A stretch of 8,366 nucleotides of DNA, taken from CAZJDM01 sp964544765 (lineage in GTDB: Bacteria > Bdellovibrionota_B > Oligoflexia > CAYFLR01). Within the stretch, counting starts at the first letter, position 1; each line of letters opens with the position of its first letter. Under the pieces are notes generated by a model. That model worked only from the letters and a program-made list of their open reading frames with translations. It searched no databases and was not told the DNA's origin. Where the stretch lies: positions 1 to 8,366 of the forward strand of contig CAZJDM010000178.1 of the NCBI GenBank assembly GCA_964544765.1. Reading direction: 5' to 3'. A program made the translations under genes and the position numbers. Of this stretch, positions 5,725 to 8,366 are shown piece after piece.

Positions 5725-6288
5725 ATGCCTATACCTGATAAATTTAATGAAGCCGGTCTCTTAGATCCTGGGACATATGATGCGACTTTTAAGGAGATAT
5801 ATGCAAGTATTTTGGTAACGGGCCATGATCATTCGGAAAAATGGGACAGTTCCTGGCGTGCCTGGTTGGTGGGTAAACTAGAGATTCTTGTCCAGCAATT
5901 ATGGGATGTTGGAATTAATGATATTTTTATAAATGGCTCTTTTGTTGAGGATAAAGATCATCCCAACGATATAGATGGTTATTTTGATCCAGGTTTAAGT
6001 ATGTATGATAAAAACGACATTATTAAATTTCAATCAATTGTATCCCAGTTGAATGATCTTGATCAGTACAAAATATGGAACTGGGACCCTTTATCCAGAA
6101 AACCATATAGAGGATACCCAAAAGCTCAACTTCCAATGTGGCATTTTTACAGAATTGAGTTATACCCGCATTTGAATCAAGGCACGGGCATCAAGGACAA
6201 AAATGGTTTCGACCTGACATTTCCTTCAGCTTTTAGACAATCTAGAAATAATTTTCAACCCAAGGGGATTGTAAGAGTGATCTCTTAA
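5725..6288 (+). CDS. Nucleotidyltransferase-fold protein (DUF6932-like), probable toxin of a toxin-antitoxin pair
   Basis: The 187-residue protein starts at an ATG with AAGGGG seven bases upstream. It carries the polymerase-beta-type nucleotidyltransferase signature: G71-S72 in FINGSFVEDKD, then D82-I-D84 in HPNDIDGYF, the two metal-binding acids at the usual distance. A later hydrophobic strand with an acid, FYRIELYPHL (E145), may supply the third carboxylate. The N-terminus (FNEAGLLDPGTYDATFKEIY) fits small uncharacterised proteins that sit beside XRE genes. Minimal nucleotidyltransferases of this fold in toxin-antitoxin systems transfer nucleotides to tRNA or to the partner protein; whether this one does is inference. 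Ten bases separate it from the XRE gene, whose ribosome site overlaps its stop, so the two are one operon with the toxin-like gene first. It could also be a non-toxic housekeeping-like nucleotidyltransferase. Confidence 0.7.
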   Translation: MPIPDKFNEAGLLDPGTYDATFKEIYASILVTGHDHSEKWDSSWRAWLVGKLEILVQQLWDVGINDIFINGSFVEDKDHPNDIDGYFDPGLSMYDKNDIIKFQSIVSQLNDLDQYKIWNWDPLSRKPYRGYPKAQLPMWHFYRIELYPHLNQGTGIKDKNGFDLTFPSAFRQSRNNFQPKGIVRVIS

Positions 6289-6298
6289 GGAGGGAAAG

Positions 6299-6742
6299 AT
6301 GATAAAAACAGAAAAAGAATATTTAGAAGCAAAAAAAAGATTGGTGCAAGAATTCCAAGCTATTGCGAATCATCAAACGAAACTCAAAGAAAATGGACTG
6401 AATGAGGATCAAATTAAACTGGCTATAGATCCGCTGGCTTCTTTTGCCCACCAACTAAAAGAGGAGGTTGAAGAATACGAACAATTAAGGCGCGGTAACT
6501 TTAAGGTGCTAGAAAACTTTTATGGTATTGGAAGGACGTTAGTCGCTTTACGAATCTTTAAAGGATTGAAACAGAAAGATTTAGCTGAGAAGCTGGGTAT
6601 TAAGGATTCACAATTATCTAGAGACGAAAGAAATGAATATTACGGTGCTTCTATCGAAAAGATTCAAAAAGTTTTGGATGCTCTGAATGTAACTTTGAAA
6701 ACCAAGATTGAATACTCATATAAAGATTCAAGTGGCTTTTAG
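6299..6742 (+). CDS. XRE-family helix-turn-helix protein, probable antitoxin and autorepressor
   Basis: The 147-residue protein has a strong ribosome site, AAGGAGGG (6287-6294), overlapping the stop of the preceding gene. Residues 5-66 are a charged, mostly helical region (EYLEAKKRLVQEFQ to LKEEVEEYEQLRRG) that could bind the partner. Residues 81-133 form the XRE domain: LVALRIFKGLKQKDLAEKLGIKDSQLSRDERNEYYGASIEKIQKVLDALNVTL, shown here only as a span with recognition helix near DSQLSRDERNEYY. The N-terminal partner domain with C-terminal HTH, and the place second in the operon, match HigA-like antitoxins encoded after their toxin. It should repress the operon through the TTAAC/GTTAA repeats upstream. 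Direct evidence is the domain and the operon; the antitoxin role is inferred. Confidence 0.8.
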   Translation: MIKTEKEYLEAKKRLVQEFQAIANHQTKLKENGLNEDQIKLAIDPLASFAHQLKEEVEEYEQLRRGNFKVLENFYGIGRTLVALRIFKGLKQKDLAEKLGIKDSQLSRDERNEYYGASIEKIQKVLDALNVTLKTKIEYSYKDSSGF

Positions 6743-6755
6743 TTGAGAATTATCA

Positions 6756-6778
6756 TTTGTGCTTAAAACACGCACAAA
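6756..6778 (+). terminator. Weak hairpin after the XRE gene, possible terminator
   Basis: TTTGTGC (6756-6762) and GCACAAA (6772-6778) form a 7-base stem with a 9-base loop, 14 bases after the XRE stop. Only a short, interrupted T-stretch follows (CTTTGTCG), so it is not a strong intrinsic terminator. The remaining sequence to 6946 has no gene I can support. Confidence 0.4.
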
Positions 6779-6946
6779 CTTTGTCGAATTTAATTTGATC
6801 TGAAAAATAAAACATAAAATCAGTATCTTATTTTGCCATTAAAGCCACACAATTAATAATAAGCTGTTAAATACTTTGTCGGGTATCAAACCATTATAAA
6901 TGTTTAAAAACACAATTCCATTAGTTTTGCTAAGTTTAAATACTTA

Positions 6947-7138
6947 TTATTTAGTATTTGCCTGTTCCATAAAAATCTTTACTAGCTCCGTGATTACAGA
7001 AGACATACGAACTTTCTTAGATTTACAATATTCTTTAAAATTATCATGTAGTTGCCCTTCAAAATACACCATTACCATTTTCTTGTTTTTTTCTGATTTC
7101 TTAATATCTTTAATAATATCATCAACTTTTATCTTCAT
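6947..7138 (-). CDS. Ribbon-helix-helix protein, ParG/CopG-like
   Basis: The 63-residue protein starts at an ATG with AGGAG seven bases upstream, and has its own promoter (7171-7199). Residues 1-20 are a basic, lysine-rich tail. Residues about 21-59 read as a ribbon-helix-helix: strand MVMVYFEGQ, helix LHDNFKEYCKSKK, turn VRMSS, helix VITELVKIFMEQ. The layout of a flexible N-terminus, then a strand with alternating hydrophobics, then an H..FK..C helix resembles the plasmid partition protein ParG, but no ParA ATPase gene is in the window. It could equally be an orphan CopG-like copy-control or antitoxin protein, or a repressor of the neighbouring switch. A longer open frame on the opposite strand at 6900-7145 is hydrophobic antisense shadow and lacks a ribosome site. 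Confidence 0.75.
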   Translation of the reverse strand: MKIKVDDIIKDIKKSEKNKKMVMVYFEGQLHDNFKEYCKSKKVRMSSVITELVKIFMEQANTK

Positions 7139-7170
7139 TAGTTAACTCCTAAGTGAATAATATTACCTAA

Positions 7171-7199
7171 ATAGTAGCAAATAGATACAAAATCATCAA
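7171..7199 (-). promoter_or_regulatory. Promoter of the ribbon-helix-helix gene
   Basis: On the minus strand, TTGATG (complement of 7194-7199) and TACTAT (complement of 7171-7176) stand 17 bases apart, 32 bases before the start codon. Spacing and position fit a sigma-70 type promoter well. The ATACT-T-AGTAT palindromes begin about 19 bases upstream of its -35 box. Confidence 0.55.
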
Positions 7200-7217
7200 G
7201 TTAAAAAACTATGCTTT

Positions 7218-7249
7218 AAATACTTAGTATTTGATGCTATACTTAGTAT
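7218..7249. promoter_or_regulatory. Pair of ATACT-T-AGTAT palindromes, operator-like
   Basis: AAATACT-T-AGTATTT (7218-7232) and ATACT-T-AGTAT (7239-7249) are perfect palindromes around a single T, with centres 19 bases apart, near two helical turns. A related, more widely spaced pair, AAATACT-N8-AGTATTT, lies at 6938-6959 over the 3' end of the ribbon-helix-helix gene. Proteins of that type often bind short tandem sites near their own promoter, so the ParG-like protein is the first candidate ligand; the XRE protein is the second. Confidence 0.5.
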
Positions 7250-7262
7250 TAGTAGTCAAGAA

Positions 7263-7343
7263 TTCTGAATTGTCCGAATATCGTTATCCGTAGACTCCTT
7301 TTATATCAGTGTATTACCTGTATAGTGTTCTGAATTGTCAGAA
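7263..7343. promoter_or_regulatory. Two TTCTGA-N4-TCAGAA operator-like sites upstream of the XRE repressor gene
   Basis: The site at 7328-7343 is a perfect inverted repeat, TTCTGA-ATTG-TCAGAA. The site at 7263-7278 is the same 16-mer with one base changed (TCCGAA). They are 65 bases apart on centres. The downstream copy contains the -35 box of the putative repressor promoter. Two near-identical 16-base dyads before an XRE gene are the classic look of a CI-type repressor binding its own control region. Confidence 0.6.
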
Positions 7344-7364
7344 ATGTATCTGAAAAGCTAGAAT
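7335..7364 (+). promoter_or_regulatory. Promoter of the XRE repressor/lipoprotein operon
   Basis: TTGTCA (7335-7340) and TAGAAT (7359-7364), each one base from consensus, stand 18 bases apart. Transcription would begin near 7371 and give a leader of about 27 bases. The -35 box sits inside the operator dyad at 7328-7343, so a protein bound there should block the promoter. Confidence 0.55.
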
Positions 7365-7397
7365 TAACTTAAAATTTTCAACAATTTAACGAATACT

Positions 7398-7688
7398 ATG
7401 GATATGAAATTAGGACCAACTCTCACTGATTTACTAAAAGAGAAGCGTATATCTATAAAGGAACTTGCTACCGCATGTAACATTTCTGCAAAGACATTGT
7501 ATGAGTGGAAAAGTAACAGGACTCCCCGTAACCTAAATGATGTAAAGAAAGTAGCAGAAGTATTAGGAGTTAGTCTACATTACTTGATTTTTGGTGAAAA
7601 TGATAAAACAACTATCTCACCACTAGAGCAGCATGACGATGAAATTAAGGCTGGAGTCTATGAGGTTGTATTGCGGAGGGTTAAGTAA
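7398..7688 (+). CDS. XRE-family repressor-like regulator
   Basis: The 96-residue protein has an N-terminal XRE domain (about 8-66): LTDLLKEKRISIKELATACN, recognition helix near SAKTLYEWKSNR, then LNDVKKVAEVLGVSLHYLIFGE. A short linker leads to a C-terminal tail, EIKAGVYEVVLRRVK, a basic strand-like end that I associate with small XRE regulators in Bdellovibrionota-like genomes (recalled, not searched). ATG 7398 or ATG 7404 could be the start; neither has a good ribosome site, so translation is probably weak, as is common for repressors. Two matching dyads upstream and a promoter overlapping one of them suggest autorepression. The gene diverges from the ribbon-helix-helix gene and is followed by a lipoprotein gene 25 bases on. 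A lysogeny or plasmid-maintenance switch is the likely role. Confidence 0.82.
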   Translation: MDMKLGPTLTDLLKEKRISIKELATACNISAKTLYEWKSNRTPRNLNDVKKVAEVLGVSLHYLIFGENDKTTISPLEQHDDEIKAGVYEVVLRRVK

Positions 7689-7713
7689 ATAACTTCATAC
7701 ATTGAGGTGAATT

Positions 7714-8349
7714 ATGAAACTAATATATTCATTAATTATTCTTGCAACCCTCCTTAAATGCGGGGATTCACCTGATAGCAATAAATTTTCATTTTTAGAT
7801 AATACAAATAATAATAGTAATAAAAATTATAATAATATTGAAAAAGAAGACTCTTCAACTGAGTCCAATTTAATATTTGCTACTAACGAATTTGAATTAC
7901 CTCCATGTGAATTAAAAGTTAAAAATCAAATTTACTACATTCAATCCAAAAATATTTTTATGTACTGTGATGGGGACAATTACAAGGAGATTGATTTGAT
8001 GGGAAAGGACGGTACCAATTGCTATGATAATGTCGGTGATGTTAATGACGATGGAGCAATAAATATTCTAGATTGCAAGGGTGATAAAGGTGATGCAGGT
8101 AGTGATGGTTTAGAAGGGAACGATGGTATTAATTGCTTTGAAATTACAGGAGACTCAAATCATGATGGTATCATTGATATAAACGATTGTAGAGGGATTG
8201 CTGGAAATAACGGGACAGATGGAAAAGCTGGGGTGGACGGGGTTGATGGCGATAATGGTGTAGATGGTAAAGATTGTAGTGATATGGTACATGTGTATGA
8301 TGTTGCAGATAATGATAGTCCCTACAAAATGGTAGACATAGTAAATTAA
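7714..8349 (+). CDS. Collagen-like lipoprotein with calcium-loop-like Cys-bracketed repeats
   Basis: The 211-residue protein has GAGGTG before its ATG. Residues 1-15 are a short hydrophobic signal ending LATLLK-C16-G, a lipoprotein signal with an unusual Lys just before the Cys. An Asn/Ser-rich linker (17-55) follows. Residues 57-95 hold a Cys pair (C65, C85) in a strand-rich part ending CDGDNYKEIDL, common just before collagen stretches. Then come two modules GxNC-x(5)-GD-x-N-x-DG-x(5)-DC (100-121 and 138-159), resembling Asp/Asn-rich EF-hand or dockerin calcium loops between cysteines. Gly-X-Y runs follow each (123-138, 161-186) without a single proline, which is unusual for a triple helix. 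The end, CSDMVHVYDVADNDSPYKMVDIVN, stops early compared with the longer relatives I recall, so truncation is possible. It is likely surface-anchored and trimeric. It probably shares a transcript with the XRE gene. Confidence 0.82.
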   Translation: MKLIYSLIILATLLKCGDSPDSNKFSFLDNTNNNSNKNYNNIEKEDSSTESNLIFATNEFELPPCELKVKNQIYYIQSKNIFMYCDGDNYKEIDLMGKDGTNCYDNVGDVNDDGAINILDCKGDKGDAGSDGLEGNDGINCFEITGDSNHDGIIDINDCRGIAGNNGTDGKAGVDGVDGDNGVDGKDCSDMVHVYDVADNDSPYKMVDIVN

Positions 8350-8366
8350 TTTTATTCTGGAATAGG

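Noticed and set aside
6778..6881. ACTTTGTCG repeated at 6778-6786 and 6873-6881
   Set aside because: Nine bases in AT-rich non-coding DNA with no symmetry or link to a promoter; likely chance.
6900..7145. Plus-strand frame of 81 residues, hydrophobic, resembling a membrane protein
   Set aside because: It is the antisense of the ribbon-helix-helix gene, which has a good ribosome site, promoter and recognisable fold; the hydrophobic look comes from complementing lysine-rich codons.

Overview
The window is AT-rich (about one third G+C by eye) and comes from a bacterium with ordinary Shine-Dalgarno sites (AAGGAG, AGGAG, GGAGG). I cannot name the host. A collagen-like lipoprotein with cysteine-bracketed calcium-type loops, and an XRE regulator ending in a YEVVLRRVK tail, lean weakly towards Bdellovibrionota or a similar AT-rich predatory or environmental group; a spirochaete is a less likely alternative. 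Everything here is accessory DNA. No housekeeping gene is visible.

Left part (1-5514), a probable integrative or mobilizable element. It opens with a replication-relaxation-like protein (148-900), a family usually found with plasmid or ICE transfer genes. A cargo block on the minus strand follows: a stand-alone class III nucleotide cyclase, a class I SAM methyltransferase, a GNAT acetyltransferase and a 70-residue conserved small protein. The gap below each of the first three genes holds a long inverted repeat. A plus-strand integration operon (3550-5429) comes next: a small basic DNA-binding-like protein, an excisionase-like HTH protein and a tyrosine integrase with all catalytic residues. 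The integrase 3' end carries four copies of a TCATACC motif, probable arm-type sites. Thirty bases after it begins, on the minus strand, a 3' fragment of a tRNA-Leu(UAA) gene that lacks its 5' end: the attachment site.

Right part (5515-8366), a regulatory and conflict region. A nucleotidyltransferase-fold protein and an XRE protein (5725-6742) look like a toxin-antitoxin pair behind a promoter packed with TTAAC/GTTAA operator-like repeats. Then a ParG-like ribbon-helix-helix gene on the minus strand diverges from an XRE repressor-like gene on the plus strand. The 259-base space between them has two classes of operator-like palindrome and a promoter whose -35 box lies inside one of them. The repressor is followed after 25 bases by a collagen-like lipoprotein.

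The geometry is informative. The integrase lies on the 3' side of the tRNA fragment, yet the tRNA 5' half is missing on the other side. A single element freshly inserted in a chromosome would not look like this. An unintegrated circular form (attP), a junction between two tandem elements, or a rearranged end would. The ParG-like gene and the repressor switch are compatible with a plasmid-like or prophage-like partner on the right.
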